This document shows positions 7,833 through 16,677 of a DNA stretch of 64,000 nt, piece by piece. Origin of the DNA: Rhodoblastus sp963710275 (GTDB lineage Bacteria; Pseudomonadota; Alphaproteobacteria; Rhizobiales; Beijerinckiaceae); assembly GCA_963710275.1 (NCBI GenBank), contig CAVPZS010000008.1, forward strand, positions 744,001 to 808,000, in the 5' to 3' direction. Positions within the stretch are counted from its first letter, which is position 1; each line of letters starts with the position of its first letter. The position numbers and the translations under genes are program-made. The notes beneath the pieces are model-generated. The model worked only from the letters and a program-made list of their open reading frames with translations. It was not told the DNA's origin and searched no databases.

Positions 7833-8351
7833 ATGCGCGACGAACTCATTCTCCTGGCGCAGCGCACGCTCGACGCCTGCCTCGCCCGCAAGCTGAAGAT
7901 CGTGACCGCGGAATCCTGCACCGGCGGCCTGCTGGCCGGGGCCCTGACCGAAAACGCCGGTTCGTCGCTGGTGTTCGAGCGCGGCTTTGTCACCTACAGC
8001 AACGAGGCCAAGCAGGAGTTGCTCGGCGTGCCCGCGGAAATCATCGCCGCCCATGGCGCGGTGTCGGCGGAAACGGCCGAGGCCATGGCGAATGGCGCGC
8101 TGGAGCGCTCAAGGGCGCAGCTTGCGGCAGCGATCACCGGGATCGCCGGCCCGGATGGCGGCACGGAGGAAAAGCCGGTGGGCCTGGTGCATTTCGCCCT
8201 GGCGCAGAGCGAGCGCCCGACCCTGCTGGCGCAAAGGCATTTCGCCGCGCCCAAGGGCAAGCCGCTGACGCGCATCGACATCCGCCGACTGGCGGTGCAG
8301 ACCGCGCTGCAATTGCTGCTCGAAGCCGCTGCGCCGCAATTAAGGGCGTGA
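7833..8351 (+). CDS. pncC: Nicotinamide-nucleotide amidohydrolase, CinA C-terminal type
   Basis: The 172-residue protein is the stand-alone amidase domain of the CinA family, which hydrolyses nicotinamide mononucleotide to nicotinate mononucleotide and ammonia in pyridine-nucleotide salvage. The catalytic Ser lies in VTAESCTGGLLAG, and AAITGIAGPDGG and the closing PVGLVHFAL stretch are also present. Length matches the single-domain form. It sits 48 bases after ispF in the ispD-ispF-pncC order common in rhizobia. The assignment to the family is firm; exact substrate is from family knowledge. Confidence 0.92.
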   Translation: MRDELILLAQRTLDACLARKLKIVTAESCTGGLLAGALTENAGSSLVFERGFVTYSNEAKQELLGVPAEIIAAHGAVSAETAEAMANGALERSRAQLAAAITGIAGPDGGTEEKPVGLVHFALAQSERPTLLAQRHFAAPKGKPLTRIDIRRLAVQTALQLLLEAAAPQLRA

Positions 8352-8368
8352 AAAATCCGGAGACTCGC

Positions 8369-9886
8369 GTGAATCACCTGTTCGATCTCATCGTCTCGAA
8401 AATCGCCGATCCCGGCAAAACCTTCATCGAGACGGAGGACGGCGGAAAAATCTCCTACCGCCAGATGCTGTCGGCCAGCGCGCGTTACGCCCACGCGCTC
8501 GTCTCGCTCGGCGTCGCGCCGGGCGACCGCGTGGCCATGCAGATGGAGAAATCGCCCGCCTATCTCTTTGTCTATCTTGCGTGCGTTCGCGCCGGCGCCG
8601 TGTTCCTGCCGCTCAACACCGCCTATACGCCGCATGAAGTCGGCTATTTCCTCGGGGACGCCAAGCCGAAAATCCTGGTCTGCGATCCCGAACGGCGCGG
8701 CGCGCTGACCGAGGTCGCGGAGAAGGCCGGCGCGCGCATCGTCCCCCATGGCCAGGGCAAGGACGGCGAATTGTTCGACCTCGCCTTCGCCAGCCCGCCG
8801 GAGTTCGGCAACGCCGCGCGCGGCCCCGATGATCTCGCCGCGATCCTCTATACATCGGGGACCACCGGCCGCTCGAAGGGCGCGATGCTGTCGCATGAAA
8901 ACCTCGCCTCCAACGCCCGCACCCTCGTCGATTTCTGGCGTTTCACCGCCGAAGACGTGCTGATCCACGCCCTGCCCGTCTATCACACCCACGGCCTGTT
9001 CGTGGCGACCAACACGCTGCTCCTCGCCTTCGGGGCAATGATTTTCCTGCCGAAATTCGACGCGCGCAAAATCCTCCAGGCCATGCGGGACAGGCCGGGG
9101 CGCCTGCGCGGCACGACGCTGATGGGCGTGCCGACCTTCTACACCCGCCTGCTCGAAGAGCCCGCCCTGTCCCAGGAAACCTGCGCCAGCATCCGGCTGT
9201 TCATTTCGGGCTCGGCGCCGCTGCTCGCGGAGACGCATCGCGCCTGGCGCGAGCGCACCGGCCACGCCATACTCGAACGCTATGGCATGACCGAAACCAA
9301 CATGAACACCTCGAACCCCTATGACGGCGAGCGCGTCGCCGGGACGGTCGGTCCGCCCCTGCCCGGCGTCGCGTTGCGCATCGCCGATCCCGAGACCGGC
9401 GCGCTTCTAGGGCAAGGCGAGATCGGCATGATCGAGGTGAAGGGCCCGAACGTGTTCAAGGGCTATTGGCTGATGCCGGAAAAGACGGCGAGCGAATTCC
9501 GGCCGGATGGTTTCTTCATCACCGGCGACCTCGGCAAGATCGACGAAAAGGGCTACGTCCACATCGTCGGGCGCGGCAAGGACCTGATCATCAGCGGCGG
9601 CCTCAACATTTATCCCAAGGAAATCGAGAGCGAGATCGACGCCATGGCCGGCGTGGTCGAGAGCGCGGTGATCGGCCTGCCCGACGCCGATTTCGGCGAG
9701 TCCGTGGCGGCGATCGTGGTGCGGGAAAAGGGGGCCGCGATCGACGAGGCTTTTATCCGCGCGGCGCTGACGGACCGCCTGGCGAAATTCAAATGGCCGA
9801 AAAGAATCGTCTTCGTCGACGATTTGCCGCGCAACGCCATGGGCAAGGTGCAGAAGAATGTTTTGCGGCAGCAATACGGCGGGTGA
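8369..9886 (+). CDS. matB: Malonyl-CoA synthetase (malonate-CoA ligase)
   Basis: This 505-residue acyl-adenylating enzyme (GTG start at 8369, CCGGAG upstream) activates malonate with ATP and CoA. Motifs in order: the P-loop-like ILYTSGTTGRSKGAMLSHEN, LPVYHTHGLFV, ISGSAPLL, the YGMTETNMNTSNPYDG block typical of MatB proteins, GDLGKIDEKGY, the hinge GRGKDLIISGGLNIYPKEIE, and the catalytic Lys in NAMGKVQKN. It begins 17 bases after pncC. No malonate decarboxylase, racemase or transporter gene is adjacent, so the malonate source is unknown. A short insertion (DRPGRLRG) precedes TTLMGVPTFYT; otherwise the chain is complete. Confidence 0.9.
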   Translation: MNHLFDLIVSKIADPGKTFIETEDGGKISYRQMLSASARYAHALVSLGVAPGDRVAMQMEKSPAYLFVYLACVRAGAVFLPLNTAYTPHEVGYFLGDAKPKILVCDPERRGALTEVAEKAGARIVPHGQGKDGELFDLAFASPPEFGNAARGPDDLAAILYTSGTTGRSKGAMLSHENLASNARTLVDFWRFTAEDVLIHALPVYHTHGLFVATNTLLLAFGAMIFLPKFDARKILQAMRDRPGRLRGTTLMGVPTFYTRLLEEPALSQETCASIRLFISGSAPLLAETHRAWRERTGHAILERYGMTETNMNTSNPYDGERVAGTVGPPLPGVALRIADPETGALLGQGEIGMIEVKGPNVFKGYWLMPEKTASEFRPDGFFITGDLGKIDEKGYVHIVGRGKDLIISGGLNIYPKEIESEIDAMAGVVESAVIGLPDADFGESVAAIVVREKGAAIDEAFIRAALTDRLAKFKWPKRIVFVDDLPRNAMGKVQKNVLRQQYGG

Positions 9887-9896
9887 GTAACACCAT

Positions 9897-9923
9897 CATT
9901 GCGAGCGAAGCGAAGCAATCCAC
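9897..9923 (+). repeat. Dispersed intergenic repeat, copy 1
   Basis: CATTGCGAGCGAAGCGAAGC followed by AATCCA lies just after matB. Closely related stretches occur at 30174-30218 and, inverted, at 50698-50732. ATTGC and GCAAT form the arms of a small palindrome. This matches the look of REP-type elements; no protein is encoded. Confidence 0.65.
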
Positions 9924-9956
9924 CTCTGGGACAATCGCAGGCCGGATCGCTCGTCG

Positions 9957-10598
9957 CTACGCTGACGGACTTCTCCGGCAATCACTGGGAATCAGAACTG
10001 CGGCTGGCGGTAATGGGCGAGATCGGCCGTAGGCGTCACCGATTTCGGGATCATAGTCATGCGCAGCCAACTCCCGTGCCGTGGTGTCGCCGCCCGCCGC
10101 CGCCCGGTCGACGTAAGCTTTGCCGAGCGCCCGGTCCTGCGTCACGCCATGGCCGCGCAAAATGTCGAGGCCGTAATTGAACTGGCCGAGCGAGGAGCCG
10201 GTATCGGCCAGCCTCCGGTCCCATTCCGCCGCCGCGATCGGGTTCGACGGCCGGTCATAGCCATTCTCCTCCTGCCAGGCCGCCCAGGCCATCGAGCTGA
10301 GGTTCCCGTGTTCCGCGCAGCGTTCGAAAATGCGTCGCGCCTCTTCATGCCAGCCCATCTTGGCGAGCGGATAGCCATACATGCACATGCCCGCATCGTA
10401 TCGCGCCTCCTTGGAGCGGGCGATCCAATAGTCGATGCCAAGTTCCTGCGGGTTGAGGCGGCCGACCTCGTCGTCGACATCGGCGCCTTGCGTGGGCGCG
10501 GCATGGGCGTAGGGAGTCCCCGCCGCGCGCAAGGCGGCCGGAGCGGCGAACAGGGCCGCGGCAAAAGAAAGGGCGCAAATTCCTGTTTTCAAATTCAT
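9957..10598 (-). CDS. Secreted Sel1/TPR-like repeat protein
   Basis: Translation from ATG 10598 (GGGGAAG ribosome site) gives 213 residues: signal peptide MNLKTGICALSFAAALFAAP ending ALRAA, then an alpha-helical region. Blocks such as GMCMYGYPLAKMGWHEEARR, SSLGQFNYGLDILRGHGVTQ and GKAYVDRAAAGGDTTARELA have the Gly/Ala spacing of Sel1-like repeats, which usually mediate protein contacts in the periplasm. It lies downstream of pqqA on the same strand but beyond a terminator. The C-terminal 25 residues (from DAYGRS on) look irregular and the true end may differ. Partner and role are unknown. Confidence 0.7.
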   Translation of the reverse strand: MNLKTGICALSFAAALFAAPAALRAAGTPYAHAAPTQGADVDDEVGRLNPQELGIDYWIARSKEARYDAGMCMYGYPLAKMGWHEEARRIFERCAEHGNLSSMAWAAWQEENGYDRPSNPIAAAEWDRRLADTGSSLGQFNYGLDILRGHGVTQDRALGKAYVDRAAAGGDTTARELAAHDYDPEIGDAYGRSRPLPPAAVLIPSDCRRSPSA

Positions 10599-10613
10599 CG
10601 TCTTCCCCGCATG

Positions 10614-10646
10614 AAAAAGGCGTCGAAGACGATACGCTTCGACGCC
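10614..10646 (-). terminator. Rho-independent terminator after pqqA
   Basis: A 10-bp stem (GGCGTCGAAG, 10619-10628, with CTTCGACGCC, 10637-10646) has an 8-base loop. On the minus strand it is followed by TTTTTC. It lies 47 bases past the pqqA stop and before the Sel1-like gene, so pqqA is probably a single-gene transcript. Confidence 0.88.
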
Positions 10647-10693
10647 TGGAGCCTTCGCGGCGCCGTGGAACCTCACGGCGCCCAGAGCCGGTC

Positions 10694-10771
10694 TCAGATT
10701 TCGGCGGACATGTAGCTGGTGACTTCCATGCCGACGCAAACTTCGCAGACTTCGGGGGTGGTCCAGGCCAT
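10694..10771 (-). CDS. pqqA: Coenzyme PQQ precursor peptide PqqA
   Basis: A 25-codon gene starting at ATG 10771, preceded by AAGGGAG at 8 bases. The peptide begins MAWTTPEV and contains VGMEVTSY, which supplies the invariant Glu16 and Tyr20 (E-x3-Y) that PqqE cross-links to build pyrroloquinoline quinone, the cofactor of periplasmic methanol and glucose dehydrogenases. Trp3, Pro6, the VGME block and the AE near the C-terminus all fit known PqqA peptides from methylotrophs. No pqqBCDE follows; a terminator does, so this is a solitary copy. The gene for an OmpR-family response regulator ends 166 bases upstream on the same strand. Confidence 0.93.
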   Translation of the reverse strand: MAWTTPEVCEVCVGMEVTSYMSAEI

Positions 10772-10899
10772 TATCGATCTCCCTTGGAGGTTTATTGGTC
10801 ATTCGCGCATGGCATCGACGCGGAGGATGAGCCGATCCCGTAACACGCTGATTATTTCTATCCCCGCCGGCTGCGCCATGGGTCAGGCGGGCGCGAGAA

Positions 10900-10921
10900 A
10901 TTTGTAAGATTTTTGTCAGAG
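10900..10921. promoter_or_regulatory. Tandem 11-bp direct repeats, possible response-regulator site upstream of pqqA
   Basis: TTTGTAAGATT (10900-10910) is followed directly by TTTGTCAGAGA (10911-10921): 8 of 11 bases match, with TTTGT at an exact 11-base period. OmpR/PhoB-family regulators usually bind head-to-tail repeats with this spacing. The site lies between the response-regulator gene and pqqA, 129 bases upstream of the pqqA start. Binding is inferred. Confidence 0.4.
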
Positions 10922-10937
10922 AGCATCGGCCCGACCG

Positions 10938-11645
10938 CTAGCCGCCTTCGTCATAGCGATAGCCGACGCCATGCACGGTGGAGACGATGCGCGGGTGCGC
11001 CGGGTCCAGTTCGATCTTGCGCCGCAGGCCGGAAACATATTGATCGAGCGCCCGGCTGTTGGGCATGTAGTCGCGGCCCCAGGCGAGGTCGAACAGTTCG
11101 TCGCGCGTCACCGCCTTGCCCTTGCGCTCCAGCAGCGCCTTGAGGATGGCCAGTTCGCGCGGGCTGAGGTCGATGCCCTGGCCGGCGCGCCAGGCGCGCA
11201 GGGCGCCCGGGTCGATCTCCAGGTCGCCCATGCGCAGCCGCCCCGACGCCGCGGTCGGGACCTCGGCTGCCCCCGCGGGCGCGGCCCTGGTCCGGCGCAG
11301 CGCCGCCTTGATCCGCGCGACCAGCTCCCGGGCCGCGAAAGGTTTCGCGATGTAATCATCGGCGCCGATCTCCAGGCCAATGACGCGGTCGATCTCGGCG
11401 CCGCGCGCCGACAGCAACAGGATCGGCGTGCGCGCATCGCGGGCGCGGATGCGGCGGCAGAGGTCGAGTCCGTCGAGGCGCGGCATCATCACGTCAAACA
11501 GGCAAAGCGCCGGCGCCTCGTCGACGAACGCCTTCCAGGCGGCCTCGCCGTCCTCGGCGACGACGCAGGTCAGCCCTTCCAGCGCCAGCAGGTCGACCAG
11601 GCCGGCGCGCAAATTGGCGTCGTCTTCGGCGATCAGGATCTTCAC
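10938..11645 (-). CDS. OmpR/PhoB-family response regulator
   Basis: GTG 11645 begins MKILIAEDDANLRAGL, giving 235 residues. The receiver domain has the acidic pair EDD, the phospho-Asp in LCLFDVMMPRLDGLD, and Lys in IAKPFAARELVARI. The C-terminal winged-helix domain has SPRELAILKALLERKGKAVT and the recognition region SRALDQYVSGLRRKIE ending VHGVGYRYDE. It overlaps the stop of the sensor kinase by four bases (GTGA), so the two are translationally coupled. The signal and targets are unknown; the next gene downstream is pqqA, which makes it a candidate target. Confidence 0.92.
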   Translation of the reverse strand: MKILIAEDDANLRAGLVDLLALEGLTCVVAEDGEAAWKAFVDEAPALCLFDVMMPRLDGLDLCRRIRARDARTPILLLSARGAEIDRVIGLEIGADDYIAKPFAARELVARIKAALRRTRAAPAGAAEVPTAASGRLRMGDLEIDPGALRAWRAGQGIDLSPRELAILKALLERKGKAVTRDELFDLAWGRDYMPNSRALDQYVSGLRRKIELDPAHPRIVSTVHGVGYRYDEGG

Positions 11646-13121
11646 GCCCCCTCCCCTTTCTTTTCGGCGCGAAGCGTCGCCTTGGCGACCAGGCCCGGAT
11701 CGGCGCCGCTCAAGGTAAAGCCGCCGCCATTCGCGCGCGCGAGATCGCGCACGATGGCGAGGCCGAGGCCATGCGACGGCGACTGCGCGGCATGCGCCGG
11801 ATCGGCTCCGAAGTCGCGCACCGACAGCGCCAGGAATCCGTCGCTTTCCCTCAAAAACACCTGGATCACTCCTGGAGCGTATTTGCGCGCATTGTCGATC
11901 AGGTTGATCAATATGCGCTCGAACCCGACCGTGTCGAAACGCAATTCTCCGTTGGCGTCGCAATGCAATTCGCAGGTGGAGCCAGACGCCGCCAGCAGGT
12001 TTTCGTAACGCGCAAGGATGCGGCCGGCCAGCGCGCCGGGATCGGCGGCGGTTTTTGCAGGCGTCGCGGGCTGATCGCGCCGCGAGATCGTCTCGCCCGC
12101 CAGCTTGTCGAGCCGGTCGATCTCCTCGGTCAGCACGCGCGCAATAGCGGTCGATCTCCGGCGTTCCCGCGGCCTTGCGCGAAATCAGCTCGGCGTAGAG
12201 TTTAAGATTGGCCAGGGGCGTGCGCAGGTCATGCGACAGCCGCGTCGCCATTTCCGCGCGCGAGGCCGTCTCGGCGAGAAGCGCGTTATGCGCGCGGCGC
12301 GACTGGAACACCAGCAGCAGCCAGACCAGCGCCAAAGGCGCGGCCAGGGCCAGGCGACCGAAAATGTCGCGATGCGGCGGCGGCGCGCCGGCGATTTCAA
12401 GCGTCCAGTTGTGCAGCGCCCCGCTGAGCGAAAAATCCTCGTAATTGCGGGCCGCCGCGCCATGGCGCCAGACGATCCGATCGAAGGGATCGCGCAACTG
12501 GAACGACCAGTCCGGCAGGTCGGCGGCCTTGGTCGCGAGCGCGGCGAAAAGGATCGGGAAAATCTGCTCGCTGCTCAAGGCGATGCAGTTTTCAAGACGC
12601 GCGGCGCCGGCGCCGCTGCGGCGGCATTCGAAGTAATATTCGCCGGAAATATGCGGGAACCAGCCGTTGAGCTGGTCGCCCTCGCGCAGCAGATCCGCCA
12701 CGTCGGTCAGGGCGCGCAGCTTTTCCTCCCACATTTTCGGCATGGCCAGAGGGTCTTCCGGCGGGAAGGCAGTGCGGTCGCCCTTGCGCTGCAACACCAG
12801 CAGGTTGAGATTATAGCCGTAGATCACCTGCCACAGCCGCGCGGAAGGATCGACGGCGTCGGCCTCGGCCAGTTCGACATCGGCCCAGGCTATCGTGGTC
12901 AGGCTGGTCACCGCCCGCGCGCCGACCTCGCCGACGCGATCGGCGACCTCGGTCGATTGCCGCTGGGCGCTCTCGCGCAACATGATGAAATCCGCGTCGA
13001 GCCATTGCGCGCCGATCAGCGCCACAAGCAAAAGGGGCAGCGCGAACAGGGCCGCCTGCCGCGCCGTCGCCGCCCATTTTTCTTGCGGGCGACCTGAAAA
13101 TTTGGTGCTGTCCTCCGTCAC
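11642..13121 (-). CDS. Membrane sensor histidine kinase (frame broken near 12135)
   Basis: A two-transmembrane sensor: first membrane segment ALFALPLLLVALIGAQW, a periplasmic domain of about 230 residues, second segment LALAAPLALVWLLLVFQ, then the phosphorylated His in EMATRLSHDLRTPLANLKLY. The frame then shifts at an extra base near 12135 and continues as LTEEIDRLDKLAGETISRRD, with N box ILINLIDNARKYA and G box HGLGLAIVRDLARANGG. Deleting the extra A at 12135 (T before GCTG on the coding strand) joins the halves as RYCAR-LTEEIDR. GTG 13121 is my start; an in-frame ATG at 13253 would add an unlikely basic extension. It pairs with the downstream regulator. Confidence 0.8.
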
Positions 13122-13394
13122 CGACGCCGAGGTCCGGGCCGCCGCGAGACCGTCTTTCGCATTTCTCTCCTCCCCCGCTGTCCTTATATGGCGCTTTCCT
13201 GTCAGCGCGTCTTTTCGCCATTGGCGCCACAAGGCTTGGAAAAACAGAAGCAAAATTTTGCGAAAGGCGAAATTCGGCGGGAATCGTCTCCATCGCCGCC
13301 GCCGTCGCCCTCTGGCTTACGCCAAACCGCTCCTTTCTTTCGCCCCGAACCTCTGCTTAATTGGCGTTCCGCCCGCTGCCGGAGACTTCCGCTA

Positions 13395-14060
13395 ATGTCG
13401 CTTTCGCCCGAACATCCGCGCCTCGCCAAGCGACCCTATACGGTCGGCGAACTGGTCGCCGACGGATTCATCCATGCGGCGGCGATCGTCGCCGGGCTCA
13501 TCGCCTTCGCCGTGCTGTTCGTGCGCATCGTCCGGGCGGGCGACGCCAGCGCCGGCTTGGCCATGGCTGTTTACGCGGCCAGCTTCTTCCTGCTGTTCGG
13601 CTTTTCCTGCGCCTATAACATGACGCCGCCCTCGCCGCTGAAATGGCTGCTGCGGCGCTTCGACCACGCCGCGATCTATCTGATGATCGCCGGCACCTAC
13701 ACGGCGCTGCTGGCGCAATTGCCCGACCACGCCCTGGCCTGGACGCTCGCCGCCATCGTCTGGGGCGGCGCCATCTTCGGGATCGGCTTGAAGCTGTTCT
13801 GGCCGGGACGGTTCGACCGGGCCTCTTTGGTCTTTTACCTCGCGCTGGGCTGGGTCGCGGTTTTCGCCCTGCGGCCGCTGATGGCCTCCCTGCCCGGTTC
13901 GACCATGGCGCTGGTGGCCATCGGCGGCCTGCTTTATTCGGTCGGCGTGATTTTTTACCGCTGGCACAGCCTGAAATTCCAGAACGCCATCTGGCATGGT
14001 TTTGTCCTGGCCGCCGCCGGCTGCCATTACGTCGGCATTGCGATCGCCACGAGCGCCTGA
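13395..14060 (+). CDS. Hemolysin III / PAQR-family membrane protein
   Basis: A 221-residue integral membrane protein with seven hydrophobic segments. Family-specific residues are present: HPRLAKRPYTVGELVADGFIHA at the N-terminus, FDHAAIYLMIAGTYTALL (the DH and SxxH-like region), and WHSLKFQNAIWHGFVLAAAGCHYVGI at the C-terminus with its conserved His residues. Bacterial members are often annotated hemolysin III, but the family belongs to the CREST metal-hydrolase superfamily and true haemolysis is rarely shown. ATG 13395 is the first start consistent with the family. pxpB follows after one base. Confidence 0.88.
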   Translation: MSLSPEHPRLAKRPYTVGELVADGFIHAAAIVAGLIAFAVLFVRIVRAGDASAGLAMAVYAASFFLLFGFSCAYNMTPPSPLKWLLRRFDHAAIYLMIAGTYTALLAQLPDHALAWTLAAIVWGGAIFGIGLKLFWPGRFDRASLVFYLALGWVAVFALRPLMASLPGSTMALVAIGGLLYSVGVIFYRWHSLKFQNAIWHGFVLAAAGCHYVGIAIATSA

Positions 14061-14061
14061 C

Positions 14062-14802
14062 ATGCCGGCGCCGGCGCGGATCTGGCCCAAAATCAAGCCC
14101 CTTGGCGACGCCGCAGTGACGGTCGTCTTTGGCGAGCGGATCGACGCGGAGACCCGGGAGCGGGCTCTTGGGTTTTGCGCGCGGCTCGGCGAGGCGGCCC
14201 TGTCCGGCGTGAACGAATGGGCGCCGGCCTTCGCCTCTGCCACGGTCTGGTATGATCCCGACGAGGTGGATTTTTCCAGCCTTCAGGCGACGCTGACGCC
14301 TTTGGCTCAGCTGGGCGCGCGTGCGAAAACGCAGGGCGCGCTGTTCGACATCCCTTTTTGCGCCGACCCGGAATTCGCGCCCGACCTCGCGGAGACGGCG
14401 TCGCTGAAAGGGCTCTCTCCGGAAGACTATATCGAGCGTCTCGCGGCGCAGACCTTTGAGGCCGCGATGCTCGGATTCCAGCCCGGCTTCGCCTATCTAT
14501 CCGGCCTGCCGCCGGCGCTGGACGCGCCGCGCCTGGCGACGCCGCGGAAAAAAGTCCCGGCGCGCTCGCTGGCCGTGGCGGACGGCATGTGCGCCGCCTA
14601 TCCCTTCGACAGCCCCGGCGGCTGGCGGGTGATCGGACGCACGCCCGCGCCCTTGTTCGACCCGCGCGACCTCGATCGCCCCGCCCTGCTGACGCCTGGC
14701 GACCGCGTGCGCTGGCGTCCCATCGATCGCGCGGCGTTCGACCGTCTGGAGCGGGACTGGTCGGGCGCCGGTTTTTCCGCGTCGCTGTTGCGCGCAAAAT
14801 GA
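14062..14802 (+). CDS. pxpB: 5-oxoprolinase subunit PxpB (KipI/allophanate-hydrolase subunit 1 family)
   Basis: A 246-residue protein with the characteristic block EAAMLGFQPGFAYLSGLP followed by TPRKKVPARSLAVADGMCAAYP and SPGGWRVIGRTPAPLFDP. With PxpA and PxpC it hydrolyses 5-oxoproline (pyroglutamate) to glutamate using ATP, clearing a spontaneous product of glutamine and glutathione turnover. It overlaps the next gene pxpC by four bases (ATGA) and is one base after the PAQR gene. The order B-C-A is conserved in many bacteria, which supports the subunit assignment. Confidence 0.9.
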   Translation: MPAPARIWPKIKPLGDAAVTVVFGERIDAETRERALGFCARLGEAALSGVNEWAPAFASATVWYDPDEVDFSSLQATLTPLAQLGARAKTQGALFDIPFCADPEFAPDLAETASLKGLSPEDYIERLAAQTFEAAMLGFQPGFAYLSGLPPALDAPRLATPRKKVPARSLAVADGMCAAYPFDSPGGWRVIGRTPAPLFDPRDLDRPALLTPGDRVRWRPIDRAAFDRLERDWSGAGFSASLLRAK

Positions 14803-15811
14803 GCGCCCGGCTGATCGTCGAAAAGGCCGGCGTCGGCGTCTCCGCGCAGGATTTCGGCCGGCCCGGCTTTCGCGCCCTGGGCGTGCCGCTGAGCGGCGCG
14901 CTCGACGCGCAAGGCCTCGCCGCCGCCAATTGCCTCGCGGGCGCGCCGGAAGCTTCAGCCGGTCTCGAAATCCTGCTCGCCGCGCCGACGTTGCGCGTCG
15001 AACAGGGGCCCTTGCGGCTCGGCCTTGCCGGAGACCTGAGCGGCCTGCTGACCCGGGCCGACGGGACGCAAAAAAATGTCGCGGGTTGGCGGGGCCTGGC
15101 GTTGCGGGTCGGTGACACGCTCGCCCTTCGCCTTGGCCAAGGCCCCGCCTATCTGGGTTTTTCGGGCGGACTCGACCTCCCCCCGGTCCTCGGCAGCCGC
15201 TCGACCTTTGCGCGCGCCAAATTCGGCGGGATCGAGGGAAGGACCATTGTCGCCGGCGACGCGCTGCATTGCGCGCATACCGAAGGCGACGATTTCTCGG
15301 CGCCGCCCTTGTCTCGGGACAGCGGCCCGATCCGTTTCATCCGGGGACCGCAGGAGGAGAACTTCACGGCGGAGGCCGCGCGCTGTTTTCGCCACGGCCG
15401 AATGGCGCGCCAGCGCCGACAGCGACCGGATGGGCCTGAGGCTGTCCGGCCCGAAACTCGAACATCGTCGACGGCGGCGCGAACATTGTTTCCGACGGCG
15501 CGACTCCCGGCGCGTTGCAAGTTCCCGGTGACGGCCAGCCAATCCTGCTGCGCGCGGATTGCCAGACTTCCGGCGGCTATGCCAAGATCGGCTGCGTCAT
15601 TGCCGCCGATCTCGCGCGAGCGGCGCATGTGCGGCCCGGCGACATCCTCCGTTTCGCGCCGGTCGGGCAGAATGAAGCGGCGGCGGCGCGAAAAGCCGCG
15701 CGCGAAAATTTCGCGCGATGGCGCGAGAAAATCTCGGCCGTCCGGGACGGGTGGGACGCGGAGAAATTATGGAGCGAAAATCTCATCAGCGGCGCGGTCT
15801 CGGGGGATTGA
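14799..15811 (+). CDS. pxpC: 5-oxoprolinase subunit PxpC (biotin-dependent carboxylase-like; frame broken twice)
   Basis: Begins MSARLIVEKAGVGVSAQDFG, with GRPGFRALGVPLSGALD and LGFSGGLDLPPVLGSRSTFA, the hallmark blocks of the KipA/PxpC family. The frame shifts near 15390, continues as FATAEWRASADSDRMGLRLS, shifts again near 15470, and ends in the third frame through VPGDGQPILLRADCQTSGGY and KIGCVIAADLARAAHVRPGD. The joined product would have near-normal length, with the conserved substrate-site GDGQPI and TSGGYAKI regions intact, so the gene is probably whole in the organism. It ends 25 bases before pxpA. Confidence 0.85.
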
Positions 15812-15836
15812 CCAGACCGTCATATGGTCCATCGCC

Positions 15837-16610
15837 ATGACCGCCGCAAAAATCAACCTCAACGCCGACCTCGGCGAAAGTTTCGGCGCCTGGCGGATGG
15901 GCGACGACGACGCCCTGTTGCGCCTCGTGCAATCGGCGAACCTCGCCTGCGGCTTCCATGCCGGCGACCCCGTGACCATGCAGAAAACCGTCGCGGCGGC
16001 GCTGGCCTCCGGCGTCAGCATCGGCGCCCATCCCTCCTATCCCGACTTGCAGGGTTTCGGCCGCCGCTCGCTGCGCTGCTCGGCGGAAGAGATCGAGGCG
16101 CTGATGCTCTACCAGATCGGCGCCCTCGATGGTTTCGCGCGCGCCCGCGGCGGCCGCGTGACCCATGTCAAGCCGCATGGCGCGCTGAGCAATGACGCCT
16201 GCCGCGACGCCGCGCTGGCCGAAGTGGTGGTCAAGGCGGCGCATGCCTATCACGACAAATTGATCCTGCTCGCCCCCGCGCTGTCGCCGCTCGCCGGGGC
16301 CGGCGCCGCCCTGGGTATGAGGGTCGCATCGGAAATCTTCGCCGACCGCGCCTATGAGGACGACGCGACGCTCACGCCGCGCGAAAAGCCCGGCGCGGTG
16401 CTCCACGACGTAGCGCAATGCCTGGCCCATGTCGGCGCCATGCTCGCCGCGGGCGGGATCGTGACGCGGAGTGGCAAGGTCCTGCCGACGCCAATCCACA
16501 GCATTTGTGTGCATGGCGACGGGCCGGCCGCGGTAGCGACGGCGTCCGCCTTGCGCGACAAGCTGGCGGCGGCGTTCACCTTGTCTTCGCTTCCCGCCCT
16601 GATGGCGTGA
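15837..16610 (+). CDS. pxpA: 5-oxoprolinase subunit PxpA (LamB/YcsF family)
   Basis: A 257-residue protein with the full family signature: INLNADLGESFGAWRMGDDD, SANLACGFHAGDPVTM, GAHPSYPDLQGFGRR, THVKPHGALSNDA, SEIFADRAYEDDATLTPRE and CVHGDGPAA. These polar residues line the LamB/YcsF barrel active site. It completes the PxpBCA enzyme with the two genes just upstream. ATG 15837 matches the family N-terminus. The frame is intact, in contrast to pxpC. Confidence 0.93.
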   Translation: MTAAKINLNADLGESFGAWRMGDDDALLRLVQSANLACGFHAGDPVTMQKTVAAALASGVSIGAHPSYPDLQGFGRRSLRCSAEEIEALMLYQIGALDGFARARGGRVTHVKPHGALSNDACRDAALAEVVVKAAHAYHDKLILLAPALSPLAGAGAALGMRVASEIFADRAYEDDATLTPREKPGAVLHDVAQCLAHVGAMLAAGGIVTRSGKVLPTPIHSICVHGDGPAAVATASALRDKLAAAFTLSSLPALMA

Positions 16611-16677
16611 GCGTAACCTTGCATCCCGCCGCTTGATGACTATCCTCGCGGCGAATTTAATAGGCCAGGAGTATCCG

